Shown here piece after piece: positions 1 to 5,809 of a stretch of 7,097 bases of DNA. The stretch's first letter is position 1; the number at the start of each line of letters is the position of its first letter. The notes below the pieces were generated by a model. The model was not told where the DNA came from. It was given only the letters and a program-made list of their open reading frames with translations, and made no database searches. This stretch comes from Bacteroidota bacterium. GTDB taxonomy: Bacteria > Bacteroidota > Bacteroidia > 2-12-FULL-35-15. The translations under genes were made by a program, and so were the position numbers. The stretch lies in contig JAHEYA010000121.1 in assembly GCA_023251855.1 (NCBI GenBank), positions 1 through 7,097 on the forward strand, written 5' to 3'.

Positions 1-499
1 AAGCAAAACGTTGAGACAGCTGTATTGTTCCTACACATTTTGTTTTTGCTCGCTCAATAATTTCTACTATTTCACCTTCTTGTTTACCACTCCGTTTCGA
101 AAATAAAAGTACCCTAACAGTATCGCCATGCATTGCATTAAGTGTTTTGTTGGGTGAGATTACAACATCCTCTTCGGTTTCTTCCGAAACAATGTAAGCT
201 GTACCTGTGCCGGTCATATCTACTCTTCCGGAAATATATTTTTGAATTGAATTTATTTTGAACTTGCCTCGCTCAGGTTCTGTTACAACCTGTTTTGTTT
301 TTAATTCCGTTAAAATAGCACTTATTAATAATCGTTGAGATTGGTCGGTAACATGAAGCTCCCCGGCAATTTGTTTGTAATTAAGCGGTTTACCCGGATG
401 TTTGGATAGTACTTTTAATATTTCTTCGAAAAAATAACCTTTGTTCTTTTTCTCCGTTTTATTCTTCCCAGAAGAATTTTTTTTGAAATTTTTTGTCAT
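1..499 (-). CDS. rnr: Ribonuclease R, N-terminal part (3' end lies outside the window)
   Basis: RNase R is a processive 3'-to-5' exoribonuclease that degrades structured RNA in the cytoplasm. Only the first 166 codons are visible, read from the ATG at 499-497 down to base 2, with no stop. Residues 1-20 are a Lys/Asn/Ser-rich basic tail. Residues 21-83 look like the winged-helix domain found at the start of RNase R (FEEILKVLSKHPGKPLNYKQ, then a VVTEPERGKFK wing). Residues 90-135 match the first OB/cold-shock domain (GRVDMTGTGTAYIVSEE, then MHGDTVRV, the usual RNase R signature). The catalytic RNB domain with its metal-binding aspartates and the S1 domain would lie beyond base 1. No other in-frame ATG occurs before residue 95, so the start is well supported. 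The gene is divergent from the sigma-factor gene. The assignment to RNase R rather than RNase II rests on the winged-helix domain and is fairly secure. Confidence 0.9.
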   Translation of the reverse strand, partial: MTKNFKKNSSGKNKTEKKNKGYFFEEILKVLSKHPGKPLNYKQIAGELHVTDQSQRLLISAILTELKTKQVVTEPERGKFKINSIQKYISGRVDMTGTGTAYIVSEETEEDVVISPNKTLNAMHGDTVRVLLFSKRSGKQEGEIVEIIERAKTKCVGTIQLSQRFA

Positions 500-503
500 A
501 GTT

Positions 504-511
504 CAAATGTA
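504..511 (-). promoter_or_regulatory. Possible Bacteroidota -7 element for rnr
   Basis: Read on the minus strand this is TACATTTG, a full match to the Bacteroidota -7 consensus TAnnTTTG. I see no good TTTG at the expected 19-21 bases upstream; the nearest is TTTC at a shorter spacing of 17. The element ends only four bases before the rnr ATG, so transcription from it would begin at or next to the start codon. It may be a promoter of a leaderless message or a chance match. Confidence 0.35.
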
Positions 512-560
512 CAGATTTATAGAGTATAGAAAGATTTCGTTAATAAAAATTACAAAAAGC

Positions 561-591
561 TTTCAGGATGCAACCAAATAATGCAACTTTG
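561..591 (+). promoter_or_regulatory. Likely promoter of the sigma-factor gene
   Basis: TTTC at 561-564 and CAACTTTG at 584-591 are separated by exactly 19 bases. The Bacteroidota housekeeping promoter consensus is TTTG-N19-TAnnTTTG, so each box carries one mismatch at the right spacing. Transcription would start near 597-600, leaving a leader of about 15-18 bases before the ATG at 615. The message would have no strong Shine-Dalgarno sequence, only a purine-rich GAAGAAAACAAA, which is normal in this phylum. The overlapping heptamer repeat (568-587) leaves open a self-regulated ECF promoter instead. Confidence 0.5.
568..587 (+). repeat. Direct heptamer repeat ATGCAAC in the divergent promoter region
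   Basis: ATGCAAC occurs at 568-574 and again at 581-587, 13 bases apart start to start. The second copy overlaps the putative -7 box of the sigma gene. This could be a tandem binding site for a regulator. Alternatively, the first copy could act as an ECF-type -35 element (GCAAC resembles the GGAAC class), with GTATC at 591-595 as its -10 partner after 16 bases. The function is unproven. Confidence 0.35.
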
Positions 592-614
592 TATCATATA
601 CCGAAGAAAACAAA

Positions 615-1139
615 ATGACTGATGAAGAAATAGTAGCAGGGTGTGTAGCAAAAAAACCAATTGCACAAGAATATTTGTACAAAAAATTTTCCCGTAAAAT
701 GATGGGGGTTTGTTTGCGCTATTCTGATAGTCAGGAAGAAGGAGAAGATGTTTTGCAAATGGGATTCATTGCCGTTTTTGAGCACATTGCAACATTTAGA
801 GGTGCCGGTTCTTTCGAAGGATGGATACGCAAAATAATGGTAAATACCGCCCTTACAAATATCCGGAAAAATAAAAAATTTAAACAGAATATTGCACTGG
901 ATAACGTAGAATTTATGCTCCCTTCAACAAACCATATTATTGAAACTTTTGCAGCAAATGATCTTTTGAAGATTATACAAACATTGCCTCACGGATATAG
1001 AACTGTTTTTAACTTATATGCAATAGAAGGTTATTCACACAAAGAAATTGCTGATAACTTAAATATTTCGGAGGGGACATCTAAATCACAATATTCAAGA
1101 GCAAAAGCACATTTACAAAAACTAATTCCTAATAGATAA
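615..1139 (+). CDS. RNA polymerase sigma factor, ECF subfamily (sigma-70 family)
   Basis: This is a small alternative sigma factor of 174 residues, a typical ECF length, that would direct RNA polymerase core to a dedicated promoter set. Region 2 spans about residues 10-87. Its conserved core is EDVLQMGFIAVFEHIATF (44-61), matching the usual DVLQETFLRVW stretch, followed by SFEGWIRKIMVNTALTNIRK (66-85) for -10 recognition and melting. Region 4 spans about 118-170: LPHGYRTVFNLYAIEGYSHK, EIADNLNISEGTSKSQYSRA and KAHLQKL form the -35-binding helix-turn-helix. There is no extra C-terminal domain. The start is the first ATG after the promoter-like boxes, and the following gene begins 13 bases after the stop. 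The arrangement suggests that the next gene product controls this factor. The regulon cannot be read from the window. Confidence 0.93.
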   Translation: MTDEEIVAGCVAKKPIAQEYLYKKFSRKMMGVCLRYSDSQEEGEDVLQMGFIAVFEHIATFRGAGSFEGWIRKIMVNTALTNIRKNKKFKQNIALDNVEFMLPSTNHIIETFAANDLLKIIQTLPHGYRTVFNLYAIEGYSHKEIADNLNISEGTSKSQYSRAKAHLQKLIPNR

Positions 1140-1143
1140 GGAG
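1139..1143 (+). promoter_or_regulatory. Shine-Dalgarno-like AGGAG before the membrane protein gene
   Basis: AGGAG begins on the last base of the sigma-factor stop codon and lies nine bases before the ATG at 1153. It is the clearest ribosome binding site in a window where most starts have little or none. It supports the chosen start and co-translation with the sigma gene. Confidence 0.55.
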
Positions 1144-1152
1144 AGCAGGAAA

Positions 1153-2121
1153 ATGAAAAAAGATGAATTAGAAGAACTATTTAAAAAATCGTTCGACAAC
1201 TACGAAGCAGAAGTGAGTCCGAGTGTTTGGAAAAACATTAAAATAGGCCTTAAATGGGGTAGTTTGGCACTGCTGTTCAATACTCTTTTAAATAAATTAG
1301 GTATCAATATTATTGTGGCTGTTATTACTTCTGTTGTTGCAATAGTAGGAACATTTGTTGTTATGAATTGGACACACAAAACTCCGGAAACAGGAACATC
1401 TGAAACAACAAAAACAACACTAGTTCAAAAAACTGAAGTTGTTGTACCACCAACTGTGGTTGCGGTTGACAATAAAGAACAACCAAAAGAAAGTATTTCT
1501 TCCACAAACGAATTAAAAGTACAACCTACAAATACGGCTGCTGAAACAAACAAAAAGGACAAAAAAAATATCGAATCAGTAATTAATAAATTTTCTGAAG
1601 AACCAATCGCATCTATATCAGCAAGCCCTGTTGGTGGTACTGTTCCATTAATTGTAAATCTTGTAAATACTGGAAAAGGAAAGTCAAATAAATGGATTTT
1701 CAGTGATGGAAAAAAAGGAAATAGTGAATCAAATCCTGTTCATATTTTTGAAGCACCGGGTGTTTATTCGGTAATTTTGAGTTCAACAACTGCTGATGGA
1801 AAAACCGCAACTGATAGTATAAAGGTTGAAGTAACAGGTAATTCATCAATAACGGCTGTCCCAAAAGAGTTTTCTCCAAATGGTGATGGTAAATTAGATG
1901 TGTTTGTTCTTCAGAGTAAAAACATTTCTCACATGGCTGCCAAAATTTTTGATAAAACAGGAACGATAATGTATAAAAGTGACGGTGTTGATGCGAAATG
2001 GGATGGCAACGACTTACAGGGTAAAAAAGCACAAGAAGGAATCTATTTTTACTTAATAAATGCCGAAGGTGTTGATGGTAAAAAGTATGAACAAAAAGGA
2101 TCAGTAAATCTTAAACGATAA
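1153..2121 (+). CDS. Membrane-anchored PKD protein with gliding/T9SS type B-like C-terminal domain, putative anti-sigma or sensor partner
   Basis: The product has 322 residues. Residues 1-50 are an acidic-to-amphipathic cytoplasmic segment containing FDNYEAEVSPSVWKNIK (14-30), which resembles the start of anti-sigma-like proteins encoded beside Bacteroidota ECF factors. A single hydrophobic helix spans about 52-73, with no cleavable signal peptide, so the rest should face the periplasm. Residues 74-150 are a Thr/Lys/Pro/Val-rich linker. A PKD domain covers about 152-228 (WIFSDGKKGN, then NPVHIFEAPGVYSVIL). Residues 234-322 resemble the gliding-motility-associated/T9SS type B C-terminal domain: FSPNGDGKLDVF, KIFDKTGTIMYKS, AKWDGNDLQG, EGIYFYLI and a terminal KGSVNLKR. 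I infer that it binds or regulates the sigma factor upstream. The odd point is a secretion-type terminal domain on a protein that appears fixed in the inner membrane. The domain calls are fairly secure; the anti-sigma role is inference. Confidence 0.75.
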   Translation: MKKDELEELFKKSFDNYEAEVSPSVWKNIKIGLKWGSLALLFNTLLNKLGINIIVAVITSVVAIVGTFVVMNWTHKTPETGTSETTKTTLVQKTEVVVPPTVVAVDNKEQPKESISSTNELKVQPTNTAAETNKKDKKNIESVINKFSEEPIASISASPVGGTVPLIVNLVNTGKGKSNKWIFSDGKKGNSESNPVHIFEAPGVYSVILSSTTADGKTATDSIKVEVTGNSSITAVPKEFSPNGDGKLDVFVLQSKNISHMAAKIFDKTGTIMYKSDGVDAKWDGNDLQGKKAQEGIYFYLINAEGVDGKKYEQKGSVNLKR

Positions 2122-2126
2122 TTTTT

Positions 2127-3788
2127 TTATTTCTTTTTAACCAGAATTAATTTTTGTGATGTATAAATTTTGTTATTTATTTTAAGATTCACAAAGTAAT
2201 TACCGTCATCAAAAGAAGATAGATCGATATTAAAAATTTTATCCGAATTAGTTTTTGTCAAAACTAATTTCCCTGCACCATCAACAATTTCAACTGTTTT
2301 AGCTCCCTCTAATAAACCTGCATCAATAGTTAAATTCTGACCTGTCGGATTAGGAAATAGTTTAATCAACTCCTTCGAAATTTCTTTCACTCCTGTACAC
2401 ACTTGTACAGTAACTGTTTTGGTAAAGATTGCACTTGTACCAAATGAATTGGAAACTGTTAAAGAAACTGGATATGTACCGGGTGCTGAAAAAGATGCAA
2501 TTACATTCTGATTGACAGAAGTATCCGGCAGAACATTTGGTAAGGACCAGCTCCAATCAGTTGCTCCGTTGGTTGAATTATCATTAAATATTATTTGCTG
2601 ACCAAGGCAAATAGTATCTGCTGAAGGTGTGAAGCCGGCTACCGGAGGGGTGCTAGTTACCGAATCACTACGTGTGTACCAAATTGGGGATGTCCAGATA
2701 ATATCACCATCAGTCTGCGTTATTTTTAAATAATAATAACAAGTAGCATTATTTGCAATGGTATGCGAATAAGATAAAGTAGCTGAATTATTAGCAGTAT
2801 TCAAAAGAGTTGCTGTGGTTCCGCTACCAGGTGTTCCTGAATAAATTTTTATGGAGGATATTGTTTCTAGGGTATCGGGATCGGTAACGGAAACAGTAAT
2901 TGTTGGCGAACCTGTTTGTTCAAAAATACTTCCCATTGGTTGATTTGCAATTGTAAAATTAACTTTAACATTCCAATCATCCGAACTATAAAAACGCATT
3001 TTGTGAAAGGCGGTCATTATATCATCACGTGTTAAAGAGTCTGCCAATACTACTAAGCGACCCGGTGTTTGCCTTCCAAAAACAGTATAGTGAGAATCGT
3101 GATCTAAGCCAACACCAAGATGGTAGCCTCGTTTAAGCGCATCATTATAACGGGCAAGGTAATTACCTACATCCGGATCGGAATAGGTGGAATCTACAGA
3201 AAATGCGGGACCACTATGCATTGCCATACCAACAATAGCATTATCTGCCAGGAGATCAACATTACTTGAAAACAGATTGCTATAATCTGTAGCTGCAGGA
3301 TGGGCCAAATAAGCAAATGAAGATATTTTTTCATTTATTTTCTGCCATAACCCATGATAATTATTTTGTGCTACATAAACATCGTAATCATTAGTATCCC
3401 AACCCAGCAAGGAGTCATAACCATAAACGATAACGTGTCCACCACCGGCAATAATACCCCACTCCATACCATACATTGCAACAAAGGTTCCATTAACAGT
3501 AACAGAATCAGCATCAGCAAGCCCTTTGTGATAATTGGCAGGATTGGTCATTCCTGCATAAAAGTGGTTATGTTCCGAGATGCCATAAAAATCAATGTGT
3601 TGAGAAGCTTTTGCATAATTAAAATCTTGTATTGGTCTGGTTAAAAGAGAGGTTGCACTATCTTTATTCCCATCAGAATAAGATGAATGAGCGTGAATAT
3701 TTCCAAAATAGTAATTGAACGTTTGTGCATTGATGTCAAGGCTCATCATCGATAAAAACAGTAAACCGGCAAAACGAATTTTTATCAT
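2127..3788 (-). CDS. Secreted PHP-domain metallohydrolase (CehA/McbA-like) with PKD and T9SS type A sorting domain
   Basis: The product has 553 residues. Residues 1-21 are a signal peptide ending INA, leaving Gln22 as the mature N-terminus. Residues 25-270 form a PHP-type metal-dependent hydrolase domain. Candidate metal ligands are His32 and His34 (NIHAHSSYSDG), Glu72/His73/His75 (SEHNH), Glu109, His118 (GGGHV), His163 (LAHP), His191, and Asp229/His233 (GLDHDSH). Such a set suggests phosphoester or related hydrolysis by a di- or trinuclear metal site; the substrate is unknown. Residues 275-372 look like the beta-sandwich that follows the PHP domain in CehA/McbA-like proteins (KITQTDGDIIWTSPIW). 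A PKD domain covers about 383-463. Residues 473-553 are a type A sorting domain (LFPNPTGQNLTIDA, then GNYFVNLKINNK and KLILVKKK), so the enzyme should be exported by the T9SS to the surface or medium. It is last in the apparent operon, nine bases after the glycosyltransferase gene, with no clear Shine-Dalgarno. Confidence 0.85.
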   Translation of the reverse strand: MIKIRFAGLLFLSMMSLDINAQTFNYYFGNIHAHSSYSDGNKDSATSLLTRPIQDFNYAKASQHIDFYGISEHNHFYAGMTNPANYHKGLADADSVTVNGTFVAMYGMEWGIIAGGGHVIVYGYDSLLGWDTNDYDVYVAQNNYHGLWQKINEKISSFAYLAHPAATDYSNLFSSNVDLLADNAIVGMAMHSGPAFSVDSTYSDPDVGNYLARYNDALKRGYHLGVGLDHDSHYTVFGRQTPGRLVVLADSLTRDDIMTAFHKMRFYSSDDWNVKVNFTIANQPMGSIFEQTGSPTITVSVTDPDTLETISSIKIYSGTPGSGTTATLLNTANNSATLSYSHTIANNATCYYYLKITQTDGDIIWTSPIWYTRSDSVTSTPPVAGFTPSADTICLGQQIIFNDNSTNGATDWSWSLPNVLPDTSVNQNVIASFSAPGTYPVSLTVSNSFGTSAIFTKTVTVQVCTGVKEISKELIKLFPNPTGQNLTIDAGLLEGAKTVEIVDGAGKLVLTKTNSDKIFNIDLSSFDDGNYFVNLKINNKIYTSQKLILVKKK

Positions 3789-3797
3789 AATGAAGTA

Positions 3798-4775
3798 TCA
3801 ATTAAATTCATTTTCATCAATTAACATCATGCATTTAAAATGTCCTTTTGGACATTTATTGTACCCGATTTTAGAACATGGTCTGCAAGATAAGCCTTTC
3901 ACTTCAACTATTCTAGATTTTTTATCCGGTAAATAAGGACCAAAACCAAAATCAGGCACTGTATTACCCCATACCGAAATTACCTCATTTTTAAATGCTG
4001 CTGCAATGTGCATCAGGCCTGTATCGTGGCTGATTATTTTTGTTGCTTGTTTAATTAACGATGCAGATTGGTTCAAATTGTATTTTCCACAAGCATTGTA
4101 AACAAGCTGAGAGGTTATAGTTGAGAGGTGAGCGATAATATCATTTGCTTTTTTTTCATCTTCTTTTCCACCGAGTAAAATAATAGGTGAATTCAATTTT
4201 TCGCAAATAGAAACTATTTTTTCTATTGGCAATTGTTTGGTAAAATGTTTTGCACCGATTACAAAACCAATGTAGCCACTCTGAAGAAATTTTGGCAGAG
4301 AAGCCATATTTACTTCATCCTGTTGAGGAATAAAATAATCTAATCCTTGCAAATCATTTTTTATTCCGAGTTGTTCTACCGTTTGCAAATAGCGGTCAAC
4401 TATATGTGTTTCAGGCAGGGTGTTAATTTTAAAATTGACTAACAACCACTTTTTAAAATTCAATTTTTTGAAAGAGGAAGAAGGTTTACCCAGCGCCCGC
4501 TTTATTTGCATGGAGCGAATATTATTGTGGAGATCAATAACAAAATCGAAATTTTCTTTTTTTAAAATGGAAGAGATTTCCTTCACCTCCTTTTCAATAG
4601 TATGAATTTTATGGATGTATGGATTGTGTTCTAAAATCCCTTTGAACGCTTTTTTAGTAAGGAAGTGAATTTCGGTATCGGGCTGTTGTAGCTTTAAACA
4701 GCGGATTACAGGCGTAGTTAAAACAATATCGCCAATGGAACTAAAACGAATGATAAGTATCTTTTTACTTTTCAT
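3798..4775 (-). CDS. Glycosyltransferase family 9 protein (ADP-heptose:LPS heptosyltransferase-like)
   Basis: This GT-B fold enzyme would transfer a sugar, in characterised relatives heptose from ADP-heptose, onto lipopolysaccharide core on the cytoplasmic face of the inner membrane. At 325 residues it is close to the family norm. The N-terminal Rossmann half begins KKILIIRFSSIGDIVLTTPV (4-23), where Asp16 aligns with the catalytic aspartate of WaaC/WaaF. The linker reaches the second half at about 168: GFVIGAKHFTKQLPIEKI (170-187, Lys180 a probable phosphate contact), ILLGGKED (199-206), and the donor-binding HDTGLMHIAAAF (250-261, Asp251, His256). The C-terminus carries a cysteine group, Cys297, Cys300, Cys308, His312 and Cys315, of a kind seen in other GT9 proteins. 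The start overlaps the upstream gene's end by 11 bases and is preceded by GGAAG at nine bases' spacing. The exact sugar and acceptor cannot be told; other GT9 members transfer other sugars. Confidence 0.88.
   Translation of the reverse strand: MKSKKILIIRFSSIGDIVLTTPVIRCLKLQQPDTEIHFLTKKAFKGILEHNPYIHKIHTIEKEVKEISSILKKENFDFVIDLHNNIRSMQIKRALGKPSSSFKKLNFKKWLLVNFKINTLPETHIVDRYLQTVEQLGIKNDLQGLDYFIPQQDEVNMASLPKFLQSGYIGFVIGAKHFTKQLPIEKIVSICEKLNSPIILLGGKEDEKKANDIIAHLSTITSQLVYNACGKYNLNQSASLIKQATKIISHDTGLMHIAAAFKNEVISVWGNTVPDFGFGPYLPDKKSRIVEVKGLSCRPCSKIGYNKCPKGHFKCMMLIDENEFN
4765..4775 (-). other. 11-base gene overlap, likely translational coupling
   Basis: On the minus strand the sequence ATGAAAAGTAA is both the start of the glycosyltransferase gene and the last codons plus stop of the cyclase gene. 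Ribosomes finishing the first gene end on top of the start of the second, which points to coupled translation from one message. Confidence 0.8.
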
Positions 4776-5793
4776 TATAAATTACTTCCAACAATGTTTG
4801 TCCGACTGCTTTCAATGTATTTTTATCAATCAGGCTCATGTTATCTTTATGTGTATGGTGATAATCCCCAAATCCGCCACTAGCCTGGTCATATTCAATA
4901 ATATCAATACAAGGTATGCCGGCACGATTCACATAAATATGATCGTCAACACCAACGTATTCTTTTACTTGAGGTAAAAAATAATTTCCATAACCAATAT
5001 CGTTTGCTGCTTTCCAAACCTTATCAACAGCTGAATGGGCAAGGTCAACAGAATGTTTTTCTTTAGCAAAAACTGCATTCGGGCCACCTACCATATCTAA
5101 CAAAATTCCAAAATTGGCATAATAATTTGTTCGGTGTAAATTCTTCCCCCAAAATTGTGAACCTAAGCACCATGAATCATTATTCCCGCTGGTACCATAG
5201 TCTTCCATATCAAAAAAGATAATATCCACTCCAATATTTGGTTGTGATACATTTATTTGACGAGCAATTTCAAGAGCAACACCAACACCACTAGGGCCAT
5301 CATTGGCACTTTCAAAAGATTTATCCGGGTTTTTTGTGTCTTCATCAGCCCAAGGGCGAGTATCCCAATGAGAACAAATCATTATTCTGCTTTGTGCATC
5401 TGGCTTAAATGAGCCAATAATATTTTTTAAACTATACTGATGTTTATCAAACGTTTCTACAGTACCTTTTTGAAGTATGGTTTCAAATTTATAGGCTTTT
5501 AATTTTGAAATTAAATAGTCGGCACACTTGGAATGAGCTTTAGACCCTGGTATACGAGGACCAAAATCAACTTGAGCTTTTACAAATGAAAATGCTGAAT
5601 CAGAATTAAAATCAGGTGCAGGAATCCTAGGAATTTGAGTTGTTGGTTGTTGGTTGTTGGTTGTTGGTTGAGTATCAGGATGGCAGGAAACGAGCACTAC
5701 GGCAAGAAAAACAAAACAAACTGCAAAGTAGGCAACGCTTATTGCAGTGAGTGCAAAGCAGGAAGTGGTAGAAGTGTGTTTTTGTGATTTCAT
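4765..5793 (-). CDS. M28-family lipoprotein, probable type II zinc glutaminyl cyclase (glutaminyl-peptide cyclotransferase)
   Basis: The enzyme would convert N-terminal glutamine of exported proteins to pyroglutamate in the periplasm. It has 342 residues. Residues 1-36 are a lipoprotein signal with a long hydrophobic core (about 12-36) and lipobox LVSC, Cys37 being the lipidated residue. A Thr/Asn/Gln/Pro linker follows (38-60). The M28 catalytic domain fills about 62-342: SHWDTRPWADED (141-152), ANDGPSGVGVALEIARQ (163-179, Asp165), FFDMEDYGT (193-201, Glu197 probable acid/base and Asp198 probable zinc ligand), SWCLGSQFW (207-215), ILLDMVGGPNAVF (230-242) and HHTHKDN (312-318, His315). The SHWDTRP, DMEDYG and SWCLGSQFW signatures fit the mammalian-like bacterial cyclases described from Porphyromonas gingivalis better than plain M28 aminopeptidases, but an aminopeptidase is the alternative. 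The gene lies 16 bases after cysS and overlaps the glycosyltransferase gene. No other in-frame ATG occurs before residue 138. Confidence 0.8.
   Translation of the reverse strand: MKSQKHTSTTSCFALTAISVAYFAVCFVFLAVVLVSCHPDTQPTTNNQQPTTQIPRIPAPDFNSDSAFSFVKAQVDFGPRIPGSKAHSKCADYLISKLKAYKFETILQKGTVETFDKHQYSLKNIIGSFKPDAQSRIMICSHWDTRPWADEDTKNPDKSFESANDGPSGVGVALEIARQINVSQPNIGVDIIFFDMEDYGTSGNNDSWCLGSQFWGKNLHRTNYYANFGILLDMVGGPNAVFAKEKHSVDLAHSAVDKVWKAANDIGYGNYFLPQVKEYVGVDDHIYVNRAGIPCIDIIEYDQASGGFGDYHHTHKDNMSLIDKNTLKAVGQTLLEVIYNEK
4785..4789 (-). promoter_or_regulatory. Shine-Dalgarno-like GGAAG for the glycosyltransferase gene
   Basis: Read on the minus strand, GGAAG lies nine bases before the ATG at 4775, inside the 3' end of the upstream gene. 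It supports the overlapping start. Confidence 0.4.
5640..5670 (-). repeat. Tandem 7-base repeat (TTGTTGG on the plus strand, 4.4 copies) inside the cyclase gene
   Basis: Four perfect copies of TTGTTGG plus TTG run from 5640 to 5670. On the coding strand this encodes residues 42-52 of the linker just after the lipidated cysteine (QPTTNNQQPTT). Because seven is not a multiple of three, gain or loss of one copy by slippage would shift the frame and cut off the whole catalytic domain. Three units together would keep the frame and only change linker length. Confidence 0.85.
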
Positions 5794-5809
5794 TTTGTTT
5801 GAATCTCAT

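Noticed and set aside
591..601. Small palindrome GTAT-cat-ATAC upstream of the sigma gene
   Set aside because: Four-base arms in AT-rich DNA are expected by chance.
594..785. Small minus-strand open frame opposite the sigma factor
   Set aside because: It lies inside a well-supported gene, has low-complexity Phe/Ile-rich content and no recognisable domain.
1700..2032. 110-codon minus-strand open frame opposite the PKD/C-terminal part of the membrane protein
   Set aside because: Composition is His/Leu/Gln-rich, as expected from the reverse of the real gene, with no start signal or known domain.
2119..2140. Possible bidirectional terminator between the convergent genes
   Set aside because: The stretch is T-rich, but I found no GC-bearing inverted repeat to form a stem.
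3354..3644. 96-codon plus-strand open frame opposite the PHP domain
   Set aside because: The conserved PHP motifs are on the minus strand; this product is Ile/Asn-rich with no family resemblance.
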